From assembly GCF_009905545.1 (NCBI RefSeq), contig NZ_JAAALB010000018.1, positions 1-64,000 on the forward strand: DNA of 64,000 nucleotides. Direction: 5' to 3'. Position numbers and translations under genes: made by a program. The notes beneath the pieces were generated by a model. That model was given only the letters and a program-made list of their open reading frames with translations, did no database searches and had not been told where the DNA came from. This DNA comes from Cellulophaga sp. BC115SP. GTDB lineage: Bacteria; Bacteroidota; Bacteroidia; Cytophagales; Spirosomataceae. Numbering within the stretch: position 1 is the stretch's first letter; each line of letters starts with the position of its first letter. Below, in pieces: positions 34,729 through 44,447 of this stretch.

Positions 34729-35964
34729 CTAATTCTCAGGAAGGAAGGTCAAATAACTTAAATCTTCCTCTCTGCAAAGTTCATTGGCTAAATCTTGGAG
34801 CTGAGTAGCCGAAACCGTACGAATCTGAGCAAAAAGCTCTTCTAATGTATCGATACGGTTAATATCCAACAGACTTTTGGCCATCATAAGCATAAAGCTC
34901 ATATTGCCTTCTTCGGACATCGCCATCTGACCCATCAATTGCTCTTTGGTATTATGCAATTGTGTTTTGGTCAAAGGGACTTCTCTCAGCACCTTTAGTT
35001 CTTTCAGAATGAGCGCATTAGCTTTTTTCAAGTGCTTTGGCTCAGTCGCAAAATAAATACCCCAATAGCCTGTGTCAATAAATGGTGTATAGCCTGCATC
35101 AATCGAATATACTAAGCCATTTTTTTCTCTCACAGCCAAATTTAAGCGTGAATTCATGCCTGGTCCACCCAATAAATTAATAAGCATAAAAAATGGCAAT
35201 CGTTGGGCATGAGTAATTTCGTAGGCAGTACGACCAATCGCTACATGCGCCTGCGTGATGCTACGTTTGTGATCAACATTTTTAGGCGTATATAGCTCTG
35301 GAGGAGTTCTTACTAAACTAGAACTTTTGGCAGGAATATTTTTCAAATATTTTTCTACCAAAGCCACTACTTTCTTGAAAGGCATATTACCCACTGATGA
35401 GAAAATAATACGACTTGTATCCAGATTTTCAGCGATAAAATCAAGTAAGTCTTGACGGGTAAAACCGTTTACACTTTCTTGTGTTCCCAAAATATTACGT
35501 CCTAGTTGATGATTTGAAAAGATAATATCATCAAAATCATCCTGAATGGCATCTTCGGGCGAATCGTAATACATCGACATTTCTTCGAGAATTACCCCAC
35601 GCTCACGCTCTACCTGCTTATCTGGAAATACAGAATGAAAAGTAATATCTGATAAAAGTTCTAATGCTCGCTCATAGTGAGGAGTTAGTACTGAAGCATG
35701 AAAACAGATTTTTTCCTTGGTAGTATAAGCATTCAATTCCCCTCCTACTACCTCAAGGCGATTGATAATTTGTAATGACGAACGCTTGTCTGTTCCTTTA
35801 AAAGCCATGTGCTCCCAGAAGTGTGCCAAGCCTTGTTGATGAGGTTTTTCGTCACGGCTACCCATATCGAGCATCAAACCCATGTGTGAAATCGCTGTAT
35901 GCGTTACTTGGCGATGTACAATTCGAATACCGTTTGGTAATGTATATTCTTGAATTCCGTCCAT
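34729..35964 (-). CDS. M16-family zinc peptidase
   Basis: 411 residues from ATG 35964 (the longer frame would begin with TTG). N-terminal catalytic domain with HFWEHMAFKGT: the HxxEH zinc site of M16 (inverzincin) peptidases, followed 70-80 residues later by the third ligand Glu in EEMSMYYDSPED. C-terminal non-catalytic homologous domain (about 210-400). No signal peptide seen, so cytoplasmic. Processing-peptidase or pitrilysin-like; single-unit type that likely dimerises. Substrate unknown. Confidence 0.92.
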   Translation of the reverse strand: MDGIQEYTLPNGIRIVHRQVTHTAISHMGLMLDMGSRDEKPHQQGLAHFWEHMAFKGTDKRSSLQIINRLEVVGGELNAYTTKEKICFHASVLTPHYERALELLSDITFHSVFPDKQVERERGVILEEMSMYYDSPEDAIQDDFDDIIFSNHQLGRNILGTQESVNGFTRQDLLDFIAENLDTSRIIFSSVGNMPFKKVVALVEKYLKNIPAKSSSLVRTPPELYTPKNVDHKRSITQAHVAIGRTAYEITHAQRLPFFMLINLLGGPGMNSRLNLAVREKNGLVYSIDAGYTPFIDTGYWGIYFATEPKHLKKANALILKELKVLREVPLTKTQLHNTKEQLMGQMAMSEEGNMSFMLMMAKSLLDINRIDTLEELFAQIRTVSATQLQDLANELCREEDLSYLTFLPEN

Positions 35965-36161
35965 TCTAATGAATTTCCTTGTTTGATGGTGGTTCTCAGA
36001 CAAGTTATTTACTAATTTCTAAAGCACTTTTTTATCGAACTACAAAGTTACACAATTTTGAAGCGATTGATATGGTTCGTAAAACTACTTATGAAAATAA
36101 GATGCCTGATTGTTATAACACATTTTTAAATAAATACATTCTCGTAGCCAGAAAGTTTAGG

Positions 36162-36169
36162 TAATTTTG
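36162..36169 (+). promoter_or_regulatory. Possible -7 box TAATTTTG of the glycosyltransferase gene
   Basis: TAATTTTG matches TAnnTTTG, 34 bases upstream of the ATG at 36204. No clear TTG at -33. Suggestive only. Confidence 0.35.
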
Positions 36170-36203
36170 TTTTTTTCAGGATTCACCATTAGCCCCCAAA
36201 AGT

Positions 36204-37304
36204 ATGCGTATAGGATTTGATGCAAAACGAGCTTTCCAAAATTTTACAGGATTAGGAAACTACAGCCGATTTATTATTCAATCTTTGCTGGCTTCTCCTT
36301 CGCAACACGAATATTTTGCCTATACGCCCAAGCTTAACAGTAAAGTACAATTTGATGAACGATTGCATATTGAGCTACCACAAACCTCTATGCCAAAATC
36401 ATTGTGGCGAAGCTGGGGCATTAACCAACAACTCAAAAAAGACAACATCGATATTTTTCATGGTTTGAGCAATGAATTACCTTGGCAAATTCAAAATACA
36501 GGTATCAAAACTGTGGTAACTATCCATGATTTAATTTTTATCCGATATCCAGAGTTATATCCTACGATTGACCGTTGGATTTATAAACAAAAATTTAAGT
36601 CTGCTTGTGAAAAAGCAGATTGTGTGGTAGCTATTAGTCAACAAACCAAAGATGATATTGTTGAGATGCTACACATTAATCCTTCCAAAATCGAGGTGGT
36701 GTATCAGGACTGTGATATAGCTTTTAGAAATAAGTTAACAACTGAGCAACTTTCGGCTATTACCCAGAAATACAATTTACACAAGCCATATATCTTGTGC
36801 GTAGCTACCATTGCCGACCGTAAAAATCAACTTACGTTGGTAAAAGCATTTGAAGAACTTCAAAACAGCGATGTGGATTTGGTACTTGTTGGTGGAAAAA
36901 GTGCCTATCAAAATCAAATTGAAGACTATATTCGACAAAAACATCTCAAGGGAGTTCATATTATCAATGGTGTCCCCTTTGCGGATTTGCCTGCATTGTA
37001 TCAAAATGCAACTTTAACCGTATATCCATCCATTTTTGAAGGCTTTGGTATTCCTATTGTAGAGGCATTGCATTCAGGAGTACCTGTGATAGCTGCTACG
37101 GGTTCATGTCTAGAAGAAGCTGGAGGCAATGGGGCACTTTACGTAAACCCTTATGATATTAGCGGTATGACAGAAGAAATAAAACGAGTACTTTCAAATC
37201 CTATTCTTCAAAAAAACTTAGTTATACAAGGACAAGTGTATATCAAAAAGTTTTCTTCAACGGAAATCGCAAAAGATTTAGAAAAAATTTATCAGAAAAT
37301 TTAA
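36204..37304 (+). CDS. GT4-family glycosyltransferase
   Basis: 366 residues. Starts MRIGFDAKRAFQNFTGLGNYSR, the N-terminal glycine loop of GT4. The donor-binding half has the EX7E motif FEGFGIPIVEALHSG (Glu-Gly-Phe-Gly, seven residues, Glu) and VPVIAATGSCLEEAGG. Likely transfers a sugar from a nucleotide sugar to a glycan or lipid at the cytoplasmic face. No signal peptide. Substrate unknown; it stands apart from other glycan genes and has no operon partner. Confidence 0.92.
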   Translation: MRIGFDAKRAFQNFTGLGNYSRFIIQSLLASPSQHEYFAYTPKLNSKVQFDERLHIELPQTSMPKSLWRSWGINQQLKKDNIDIFHGLSNELPWQIQNTGIKTVVTIHDLIFIRYPELYPTIDRWIYKQKFKSACEKADCVVAISQQTKDDIVEMLHINPSKIEVVYQDCDIAFRNKLTTEQLSAITQKYNLHKPYILCVATIADRKNQLTLVKAFEELQNSDVDLVLVGGKSAYQNQIEDYIRQKHLKGVHIINGVPFADLPALYQNATLTVYPSIFEGFGIPIVEALHSGVPVIAATGSCLEEAGGNGALYVNPYDISGMTEEIKRVLSNPILQKNLVIQGQVYIKKFSSTEIAKDLEKIYQKI

Positions 37305-37524
37305 TAATGAGTAAGTGGTAAAATCTATTCTCAGAACACACAAACAAACATTTGGTAACTTTTAGCACTACACACATTTAAATCTCAATAAAAAATAATC
37401 AAATATTCACAATTTGGTTTTATATAATAGGCACGGTTTTTGAAAATTCTTGTAACATGCTGACTTGTAGTTGAGTAAATAGCTACTGGTCTGTGATATA
37501 AATTTCCTAAGTATTGACCGAGTT

Positions 37525-38682
37525 ATGAAAAAAAATAGTCTTTTTCTACTTATATCATTAAGTGGTTGCAAGGACTTTATGTATTTGTCCTTACTAATAT
37601 TTAACCTACTTTCAATCTCTGCAAAATCTAATGATACTTCAATGGGATTCAGTGTATATTATCCCAAATACGCCCAAACGGGTCAAGAGGTGTCTTTCAA
37701 TTTTGCTACACGTTTGAATATCCATCGAATTCGTGTTTTTGTCAACGGCAGTAGCCTTGGTTCTACTTACGTTTCCAACAATCACGCCGAATTCAAATTC
37801 AAGTTTGTGTACGCCAGTACCAAAAAGCTAAAATTTGTCGGTTTTTCTCCTGATAACAATACCCTTAGCGAAGTCCAAGGGGAAATAACGATTGCTGGCA
37901 AAAATCAAATCTCTAAAGAAACTAAGTATGAATACACAAACGCTAGTTTGCCAAACAATACGACTGACAAAAGCTATAACTCCAATAGTGGGAGTATTAC
38001 AGCTGCTCTTTCGGGCGCCAGTGTGGTGTATCCTAATCCCAATGTACCTACTTTTTCAGATACTTTTGATGAAAACAATAAGGTAGTAACCAATGTATAT
38101 CCCTTCGAACAGCCTACCAACGAAGTAGCATGGACATTTTTTAGTAGTATTCAAAATGAAGTGATTCCTCTCGCACACAAATATCGTGTACCTGCTAGTG
38201 TAATTATGGCGATGGCAGCATTAGAGAGTGGTTATGGATATAGTCCTATTTCAATTGCTGCTAATAATTATTTTGGCATCAAACAATGGAAACCCTCAGC
38301 AGATGGCTACCAACTAAAAGGACAAGCAGATGAACATAACGGAAGGGTAAGAATCCTAAAAAACGCAGGACAAGGGCAATATATTTATGATGAAGCCCGC
38401 AGGAAAGATAATTGGTATCGCTCTTTCAAATCACGAGCTGAATGTATCAAGTTTTTGGTAGAAGAAGTTTTTTTACATAAAACAGGAAAATGGAAACGAG
38501 ACTACTCAGGAGCCGTACGAGACTATCAGAATCGTCTGGATAGAGGATTTTCGAAATACGATGCGGCTTATCAGTTTGCTTTTCAGCTAGGTTCAAAAGG
38601 TTATAATCATTTGGGAGGCAAATATTATGCTGATAAAACCATTAAGATTATCGAAAAATATAATCTACTTAGTTTTGATTAA
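37525..38682 (+). CDS. Glucosaminidase-domain (GH73-type) cell-wall hydrolase
   Basis: 385 residues: hydrophobic N-terminus (about 1-35) acting as a signal or anchor, a beta-rich Ig-like domain (about 45-130) with VFVNGSSLGSTYVSNNHAEF, a Ser/Asn linker, and a C-terminal GH73 domain (about 205-385). In the latter, the acid Glu lies in MAALESGYGYSPIS and the second block is NNYFGIKQW. Cleaves the GlcNAc-MurNAc bond of peptidoglycan. Stand-alone, followed by a repeat element with a terminator. Confidence 0.85.
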   Translation: MKKNSLFLLISLSGCKDFMYLSLLIFNLLSISAKSNDTSMGFSVYYPKYAQTGQEVSFNFATRLNIHRIRVFVNGSSLGSTYVSNNHAEFKFKFVYASTKKLKFVGFSPDNNTLSEVQGEITIAGKNQISKETKYEYTNASLPNNTTDKSYNSNSGSITAALSGASVVYPNPNVPTFSDTFDENNKVVTNVYPFEQPTNEVAWTFFSSIQNEVIPLAHKYRVPASVIMAMAALESGYGYSPISIAANNYFGIKQWKPSADGYQLKGQADEHNGRVRILKNAGQGQYIYDEARRKDNWYRSFKSRAECIKFLVEEVFLHKTGKWKRDYSGAVRDYQNRLDRGFSKYDAAYQFAFQLGSKGYNHLGGKYYADKTIKIIEKYNLLSFD

Positions 38683-38792
38683 ACTATTGGTAAATAAAAG
38701 ATGTATCCGTACTTTGTGGTCATAATCTCAGTAACTTGATTTTTTGAATTACCCACAACAAACTAAAGCTAAGTTAACATGATTCCTCACTC

Positions 38793-38944
38793 ATTTAGTG
38801 ATTTGTAATTGAGTGATTTAGTGATTATTAAAAATCTATATTTTAACAGTAAAGACGCAATGCTTTGCGTCTAAAGAGGTATCATTCGGAATATAGTATC
38901 AAAAAAAGCGGTCGAAAATTATTTTTTCGACCGCTTTTTTTGAT
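38793..38944 (+). repeat. Convergent-junction repeat element, copy B
   Basis: Between the convergent glucosaminidase and pyrB genes. It has the ATTTAGTGATTT head, an AGACGCAA-TGCT-TTGCGTCT stem (38853-38872), and a 21-bp perfect hairpin (38898-38944, core AAAAAAGCGGTCGAAAA, loop TTATT) ending TTTTTTTGAT. Same order and orientation as copies A and C. Confidence 0.85.
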
Positions 38945-39052
38945 GAACATTTGGGTATTGATGCTGAAACTCTCAAAAGTCACATCTAATATAAAAACCT
39001 ATTATTAAAATACTTATACAGTAAATACTCCCTCACAATTTAGTATTATTTC

Positions 39053-39976
39053 TTAGTTCTGCGCTGCTAACAAATATAACACTGCCATACGCACTGCTAC
39101 ACCGTTTTCTACCTGATCAAGAATAATAGAATGATGAGAATCAGCGGCATCTGAAGTAAGTTCAACCCCACGGTTGATAGGTCCTGGGTGCATTAGTACG
39201 ATTTCTTTATCCAGTTCATCCAACATTTTTTTGTTGATACCATAGTACAAAGAATACTCACGCAAAGACGGGAAATACTTGATTTGTTGGCGTTCCAACT
39301 GAATACGCAATACGTTGGCTACATCGCACCATGCCAAAGCTTTTTTAACATCGTGGCAAACTGTTACGCCTAGTTCAGTAATATGTCGAGGAATCAAGGT
39401 AGAAGGACCACAAAGCATTACTTCTGCACCTTGTTTTTTTAAGGCAAAAATATTGGACAATGCGACACGAGAGTGTAAAATATCGCCGATAATAGCGATT
39501 TTCTTTCCTGCTAAATCACCCAATTTTTCACGCATCGAAAACGAATCTAATAATGCCTGTGTTGGGTGCTCATGCGTGCCATCGCCAGCATTAACGATAT
39601 TGGCACTGATATGTTTTGACAAATAATGTGGTGCTCCTGGACTAGCATGACGCATCACAATCATATCTACTTTCATGGCCAAAATGTTATTGACCGTATC
39701 CAAAAGTGTTTCTCCTTTTTTTACAGAACTTCCTGCTGCTGAAAAGCTTAAAGTATCGGCCGATAGGCGTTTTTCTGCTAATTCAAAAGAGAGACGTGTA
39801 CGAGTTGAGTTTTCGAAAAATACATTAGCAATTGTCACATCACGAAGCGAAGGCACTTTTTTGATAGGACGATTGATAACTTCTTTAAACTCGGTGGCAG
39901 TAGCCATGATGAGTTCGATATCTTCAGGAGTTAGGTCTTTGATACCCAAAAGATGGCGAGTGCTTAATTTTTGCAT
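39053..39976 (-). CDS. pyrB: Aspartate carbamoyltransferase, catalytic chain
   Basis: 307 residues. Carbamoyl-phosphate site STRTR (57-61) after FFEN, KKGET (about 85-89), HPTQALLDSFS, then HPGPINRGVE. These are all the standard active-site blocks. It forms carbamoyl-aspartate from carbamoyl phosphate and aspartate, the committing step of pyrimidine synthesis. It follows pyrR on the minus strand with 80 bases between; both are read from one promoter upstream of pyrR. No pyrI regulatory chain is nearby. Confidence 0.96.
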   Translation of the reverse strand: MQKLSTRHLLGIKDLTPEDIELIMATATEFKEVINRPIKKVPSLRDVTIANVFFENSTRTRLSFELAEKRLSADTLSFSAAGSSVKKGETLLDTVNNILAMKVDMIVMRHASPGAPHYLSKHISANIVNAGDGTHEHPTQALLDSFSMREKLGDLAGKKIAIIGDILHSRVALSNIFALKKQGAEVMLCGPSTLIPRHITELGVTVCHDVKKALAWCDVANVLRIQLERQQIKYFPSLREYSLYYGINKKMLDELDKEIVLMHPGPINRGVELTSDAADSHHSIILDQVENGVAVRMAVLYLLAAQN

Positions 39977-40056
39977 GGTAATTTATAGCTCAAAACGCAG
40001 TATGCGATGAAATAAGTCAAAAAAATACACGACTCAAAAAGAATCGTGCCATCAGA

Positions 40057-40593
40057 TTATTTTGTAATCAACCAAATTCTATCGGCTTCATGGCCTTGTT
40101 CTTTCCATTCAACCAATACCTTTTCGGTATCAATAGTATTTACCTTTTTGCCAACATAGTCAGGTTTAACAGGTAAATCACGGTTGTAGATACGATCGAC
40201 CAACACACACAATTCCACCTTATCAGGGCGACCAAATGCCGTCATTGCATCTAGTGCAGCACGTACCATACGACCTGTAGCCAATACGTCATCTACTAAA
40301 ATAACCTTCTTATTTTCAATCAAGAAAGGCACTTTAGTAGCGTTGGGCTTGAGGGGCTCACGGCGACGAAAATCGTCACGATAGAAAGTAGCATCTAATT
40401 GTCCTAATGGAATATTTTTGCCTGTAATGCTTAACAATTCTTCTTGAATACGTTTAGCAAAGAAGATACCTCTTGGTTGTAAACCAATGATGACACTATC
40501 AGTAAAATCTTGGTGATTCTCGATCAATTCTTGACAGAGACGGCTGATAGTAATCTCTAAAAGGGGGCTTGAAAGAATAAGTTTCCGTTGCAT
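40057..40593 (-). CDS. pyrR: PyrR: pyrimidine operon regulator / uracil phosphoribosyltransferase
   Basis: 178 residues from ATG 40593. The in-frame TTG nine bases earlier falls inside the -7 box, so it is unlikely. PRPP-binding motif VILVDDVLATGR (97-108), RGIFFAKRI near 41-49 and YRDDFRRR. Proteins of this class bind pyr mRNA or make UMP from uracil. It precedes pyrB in a presumed operon. Whether it regulates by RNA binding here is unknown, since no attenuator was identified between pyrR and pyrB. Confidence 0.92.
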   Translation of the reverse strand: MQRKLILSSPLLEITISRLCQELIENHQDFTDSVIIGLQPRGIFFAKRIQEELLSITGKNIPLGQLDATFYRDDFRRREPLKPNATKVPFLIENKKVILVDDVLATGRMVRAALDAMTAFGRPDKVELCVLVDRIYNRDLPVKPDYVGKKVNTIDTEKVLVEWKEQGHEADRIWLITK

Positions 40594-40599
40594 TGGATG

Positions 40600-40607
40600 C
40601 AAAGATA
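40600..40607 (-). promoter_or_regulatory. -7 box TATCTTTG of pyrR-pyrB
   Basis: Minus-strand TATCTTTG fits TAnnTTTG exactly and lies six bases before the ATG at 40593, the same spacing as for the BON gene. The transcript would start at or near the ATG. The -33 TTG is not evident. Confidence 0.6.
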
Positions 40608-40893
40608 ATATTAAATTATGAATTGTTCGTGCAGAGACGCATTAACAGCAACAAAATTACAGGTTTGTTTAGTTTTTGAGCTATAAAACCCTCAGAGATT
40701 GTTAATTTATGATTTAAGTTTTTATCCGATTGTTTCTTGAAGGCAAAACAATTTAATCAATGTCAACATCCACAAATTGATGTTACCCCAATAACAACTG
40801 GTAAGAAACAGATTATTGTCCTTAATTTTGTAAATAACTATCCCTAAACCCCACAAAGGGGTTTTGTTTTACGTTTAAACTATATTCAAACTC
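40608..40893. other. Divergent region between pyrR and a sugar-isomerase gene, with a leader hairpin
   Basis: A plus-strand -7-like box TAATTTTG is at 40823-40830. A hairpin AAACCCC-ACAAA-GGGGTTT (40846-40864) followed by TGTTTT lies between it and the ATG at 40894. GCAGAGACGCAT at 40631 recalls the palindrome of the repeat element but is not a copy. Confidence 0.45.
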
Positions 40894-41763
40894 ATGCAAA
40901 GAAGAAATTTTCTTAAGCAATCTGGCCTACTTACCGCTGGAGCATTTGCGCTCAATTCATCAGACTTATTCGCCAATTCGAATAGCAAAATCATCAAAAC
41001 TTTCGGTGTGCAGTTGTACAGTGTTCGTGATGTGTTGCCAAAAGACCCTAAAGGCGTAATGACTCAATTGGCACAAATGGGCTACAAACAATTTGAAAGC
41101 TACGGTGGTGCAAAAGGTTTTCTTTGGGGTATGACTCCTAAAGAAATCAAGTCATTTTTGGGAGATATCGGTGTAAAAATGGTCAGTACGCACTTCAATT
41201 ATACGGGCGAAATCAAAAAACCAGAAGAGTTGAAAAAGAGTATTGACTTGGCGGCAGAAGCTGGTTTGAAATACATCCTTTGTCCTTACTTGGGTGCTCA
41301 AAAAACATGGGACGATTGGAAGCGTATTGCTGATAAATTTAACGAAGTGGGTGAGCAAGTGAATAAAGCTGGCTTGAAATTTGGTTATCATAACCACGAT
41401 TACTCTTTCCACTTGCTAGATGGCAAAATGCCTCAAGAGTACTTGTTGGAAAACACTGACCCTTCAAAGGTAATGTTCGAATTAGATTTGTGCTGGATTG
41501 ATGTAGCAGGTGTAAATACAGCAGAGCATTTGAAAAAATACGGTAAGCGTTATGAGCTTTGTCATGTAAAAGATTACAAAAAGGAAAATGGCAAGCCTGT
41601 TCAAAACGACCTTGGTAAAGGAAGCGTTGACATGCAAAAAACGCTTAGAGCTGCACTAGACAACGGTATGAAATATTTCATGGTTGAACAAGAAGAATAC
41701 CCAGAATCGTCATTGATTAGCTTAAAATATGACGCCGAATACATGAAAAAACTTTCGATTTAG
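40894..41763 (+). CDS. Sugar phosphate isomerase/epimerase-like TIM-barrel protein, Tat-exported
   Basis: 289 residues, xylose-isomerase-like TIM barrel (AP endonuclease 2 superfamily). N-terminal MQRRNFLKQSGLLTAGAFA is a twin-arginine-type signal (RRNFLK), so it is probably exported. The barrel contains NHDYSF, ELDLCWIDVAGV, CHVKDYKKENGK and VEQEEYPESS, giving plausible metal ligands His/Asp/Glu. Typical relatives act on sugars, inositols or ketoses. Substrate not deducible; no operon partner. Confidence 0.85.
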   Translation: MQRRNFLKQSGLLTAGAFALNSSDLFANSNSKIIKTFGVQLYSVRDVLPKDPKGVMTQLAQMGYKQFESYGGAKGFLWGMTPKEIKSFLGDIGVKMVSTHFNYTGEIKKPEELKKSIDLAAEAGLKYILCPYLGAQKTWDDWKRIADKFNEVGEQVNKAGLKFGYHNHDYSFHLLDGKMPQEYLLENTDPSKVMFELDLCWIDVAGVNTAEHLKKYGKRYELCHVKDYKKENGKPVQNDLGKGSVDMQKTLRAALDNGMKYFMVEQEEYPESSLISLKYDAEYMKKLSI

Positions 41764-42079
41764 CATTATCATTCGTCTGCTTTAGGCTGTAAGCTTTAGA
41801 CATTAAGCCAAAAAGCTTTTTTGCATTCATTGGGAACATTTTTGCCGAAAGCCCATTGCTGAAAGTCGAAAGCCAAAATTTGATTTTTATATTACCCATT
41901 AACTTGGGCAAAGAGAATATTGACATTAGTTTCACACTACATACGTATCTCTTTGCCTATTTTCTATTAAACAGTTCATACTACATCTACCGTCAATTGG
42001 TTTTCCATCATTTACAAAAATATCTCTACTCCTCTCTTTCAACGTTTAATCTCAACTCACATACTATCCTAAATAATTA
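41764..42079. other. Gap with weak hairpin and GAAAGCC repeats
   Basis: GCCAAAAAGCTTTTTT at about 41807 may terminate the preceding gene. CGAAAGCCCATTGCTGAAAG and CGAAAGCC at 41844-41873 form a short imperfect repeat. No ORF is convincing. Confidence 0.45.
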
Positions 42080-44287
42080 ATGAAAAGATTTCTCCTCCCA
42101 CTATTATTGGTTTGGACTGGGGTAACCGCACAAGATGCTGAAGTTTTTAAACCAGATTCCATCAAAAAAGAGCTTAAAGCTATTCAGATACATCATAAAC
42201 TAAAAGTTGATGGATTACTCAATGATGAAGAATGGAAATTGGCGCCAAGCTCCCCACACTTTACCCAAATAGAACCTTTTCAAGGTAATAAGCCCAACCA
42301 CCATACTGAAGTGAAAGTATTGTACAACAATCATTTTCTATATTTCGGTATTACTTCAAAGGATTCTTTAGGGAAAAAGGCCATTAGAGCCACCGATTTC
42401 AAAAGAGATTTCAATGCACTTCAGCACGATTTAATCATGCTGTCATTTGATGGATTTAATGATCAACGAAATGCTATTTCGTTGGGAACTAACCCTTATG
42501 GCGTACAACGAGATTTATTGTCCTTTGATGATTTATATTATGACATGGATTGGGACGGGCTTTGGCGTGTACGTACAAGCCGAAGCGATTCTGGGTGGGT
42601 AGCCGAAATTGCCATTCCTTGGCAAACCCTTCGTTATCCGAAGACGGCAGATTCTATTCAAAATTGGGGTATAAATATTTATAGAAATAGAAGACTAAGC
42701 AACGAGGTTTCTGCCCTTTCGGCATTTCCTCGCTCGTTTACTGCTATGCGTATGAATTACGCAGGAAAATTGACCAACTTAAAACCTCCTCCCCCAACTT
42801 CAAACATCCGTTTTCAACCTTATTTCTTGACTTCGTATGACCATTATTCGGGCTATGATGCTTCGGTAAAACCTGAAGAGACGAATATTAAAGTAGGCGG
42901 AGAAATGAAATGGGCTATCAATACTAATACCATTTTTGACTTAACAATCAATACCGACTTTGCTCAGGCCGATGCCGACCGTCAGGTAAATAATGTGAGT
43001 AGGTTTTCAGTATTTTTTCCAGAAAGACGCCAATTCTTTCTCGAAAATGCTTCTCTTTTTGGTGTAGGCATTAGTCGAAATCCTGACGAATCAGGTGGTA
43101 ATATGCGTATTCAGCCATTTTTTAGTCGCCGAATTGGCTTGGACGATAAAGGAAATCCTATTCCTATCGAAATTGGCGGCAGACTTGTATATCGATCAGA
43201 TAAAAGAAACTTTGGAGCTATATTGATGCGACAAAAAGAACTTGGAGATTCACCTGCAACTAACTTTTTTGTAGGGCGTTTTTCTGAAAATTTTGGTAAA
43301 CAAAATCGTGTAGGTGGCTTATTAACCCTTAAAAATAGACCCGATGGCACCAATATCGTAAGTACTGTTGATGCTTTTTTTAGGCTTTCGGATACTCACT
43401 CTTTAAATACCTTGGTATCGCAGTCGTCGTCGAGTATTACCGGAAAAAATGGTATGACGGCGTATGCGCAATACTTTTTTGTCAATAATCAATTCAAAAT
43501 CTGGTGGACACAGTCGATTGTCACCAAGGATTATGACCCCGAATTGGGTTTTGTCTCCCGTAACGATGTAGTTGCTACAACACCAGGGATTTTTTGGTGG
43601 TATCGCGGAAAACATTTGCCCTTCAAAAAGTGGCTTCGAGCTTGGGAACCAAGTATTTTTCCAGAGTTCTACCATCAAGCCTCCACAGGCAAACTGATTG
43701 AACGAGTTTGGACAATTTACCCCATTTGGCTGAACTTGCAAAGTGGCGGATATTTTGGGTATAGTATCAACCCTACTTATCAGTATTTGACAGAAGCCTT
43801 TGAACCACTTGGGGTAAAAATTGGTGCTGGTGAGTACAACTATGTGCGTCATCAAATGTATTACAGTACGGACCCTTCGCGCGTCCTCAATTTACAAGTA
43901 GGCTATTCGGGAGGTTCTTATTTTAATGGTCATTTGGATGGAGCAGACGCTACCTTACAGTTTGCGCCCATGCCTCATGTGTCATTATCTGGGAGATTTA
44001 ACCGAAATCATTTCTCGAAAGTAGGTGAAAACCAAACGACGACCAATGTAGATTTATATTCCATTGAGGGAAGATTTGCGCTTAATCCTAGATTACAACT
44101 CATAGGATTTTACCAAAGAAACTCTGAAAATAGCTCACAGAATTACAACATTAGGTTTTCGTGGGAATACCAGCCTTTATCATATATCTATCTGGTATTC
44201 AACCAACAATCCTTTAATCCATACATGGAAAGAGTACGTGTAGAAAATCATGTGATTACCAAAATTAGTTATTTGAAGCAGTTTTAG
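42080..44287 (+). CDS. DUF5916 protein: carbohydrate-binding-like domain plus outer-membrane barrel
   Basis: 735 residues: a short signal peptide (MKRFLLPLLLVWTGVTAQ), a CBM9-like domain (about 30-230) with KVDGLLNDEEWKLAP and DSGWVAEIAIPW, then a long beta-barrel region ending ISYLKQF. The ADADRQVNNVSRFSVFFPE block with RRQFFLENASLF is the DUF5916 hallmark. Predicted outer-membrane protein with an extracellular or periplasmic sugar-binding-like domain. Physiological role unknown. A 14-bp terminator follows. Confidence 0.92.
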   Translation: MKRFLLPLLLVWTGVTAQDAEVFKPDSIKKELKAIQIHHKLKVDGLLNDEEWKLAPSSPHFTQIEPFQGNKPNHHTEVKVLYNNHFLYFGITSKDSLGKKAIRATDFKRDFNALQHDLIMLSFDGFNDQRNAISLGTNPYGVQRDLLSFDDLYYDMDWDGLWRVRTSRSDSGWVAEIAIPWQTLRYPKTADSIQNWGINIYRNRRLSNEVSALSAFPRSFTAMRMNYAGKLTNLKPPPPTSNIRFQPYFLTSYDHYSGYDASVKPEETNIKVGGEMKWAINTNTIFDLTINTDFAQADADRQVNNVSRFSVFFPERRQFFLENASLFGVGISRNPDESGGNMRIQPFFSRRIGLDDKGNPIPIEIGGRLVYRSDKRNFGAILMRQKELGDSPATNFFVGRFSENFGKQNRVGGLLTLKNRPDGTNIVSTVDAFFRLSDTHSLNTLVSQSSSSITGKNGMTAYAQYFFVNNQFKIWWTQSIVTKDYDPELGFVSRNDVVATTPGIFWWYRGKHLPFKKWLRAWEPSIFPEFYHQASTGKLIERVWTIYPIWLNLQSGGYFGYSINPTYQYLTEAFEPLGVKIGAGEYNYVRHQMYYSTDPSRVLNLQVGYSGGSYFNGHLDGADATLQFAPMPHVSLSGRFNRNHFSKVGENQTTTNVDLYSIEGRFALNPRLQLIGFYQRNSENSSQNYNIRFSWEYQPLSYIYLVFNQQSFNPYMERVRVENHVITKISYLKQF

Positions 44288-44348
44288 AGAAAAGAAAACA
44301 GAGATAAGGTACAAATACGTAATTCCATCAAATCTTAATCGCTAAACA

Positions 44349-44387
44349 AAAACCCCTTCAACTCACAAATAGCGTTGAAGGGGTTTT
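44349..44387 (+). terminator. Bidirectional terminator, DUF5916 gene and rfbC
   Basis: 14-bp perfect stem AAAACCCCTTCAAC/GTTGAAGGGGTTTT with an 11-base loop, T-rich on both strands, between convergent genes. Confidence 0.85.
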
Positions 44388-44447
44388 GTTCTAGATAATT
44401 TTCAAGATAATAGCAAGAAAGCTTTATATGAAAAACTTTCTTTTTGA

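Noticed and set aside
40600-40650. GCAGAGACGCAT resembles the palindrome of the convergent-junction element
   Set aside because: Only one arm is present and there is no long hairpin or head; the site is divergent, so it is not a copy.
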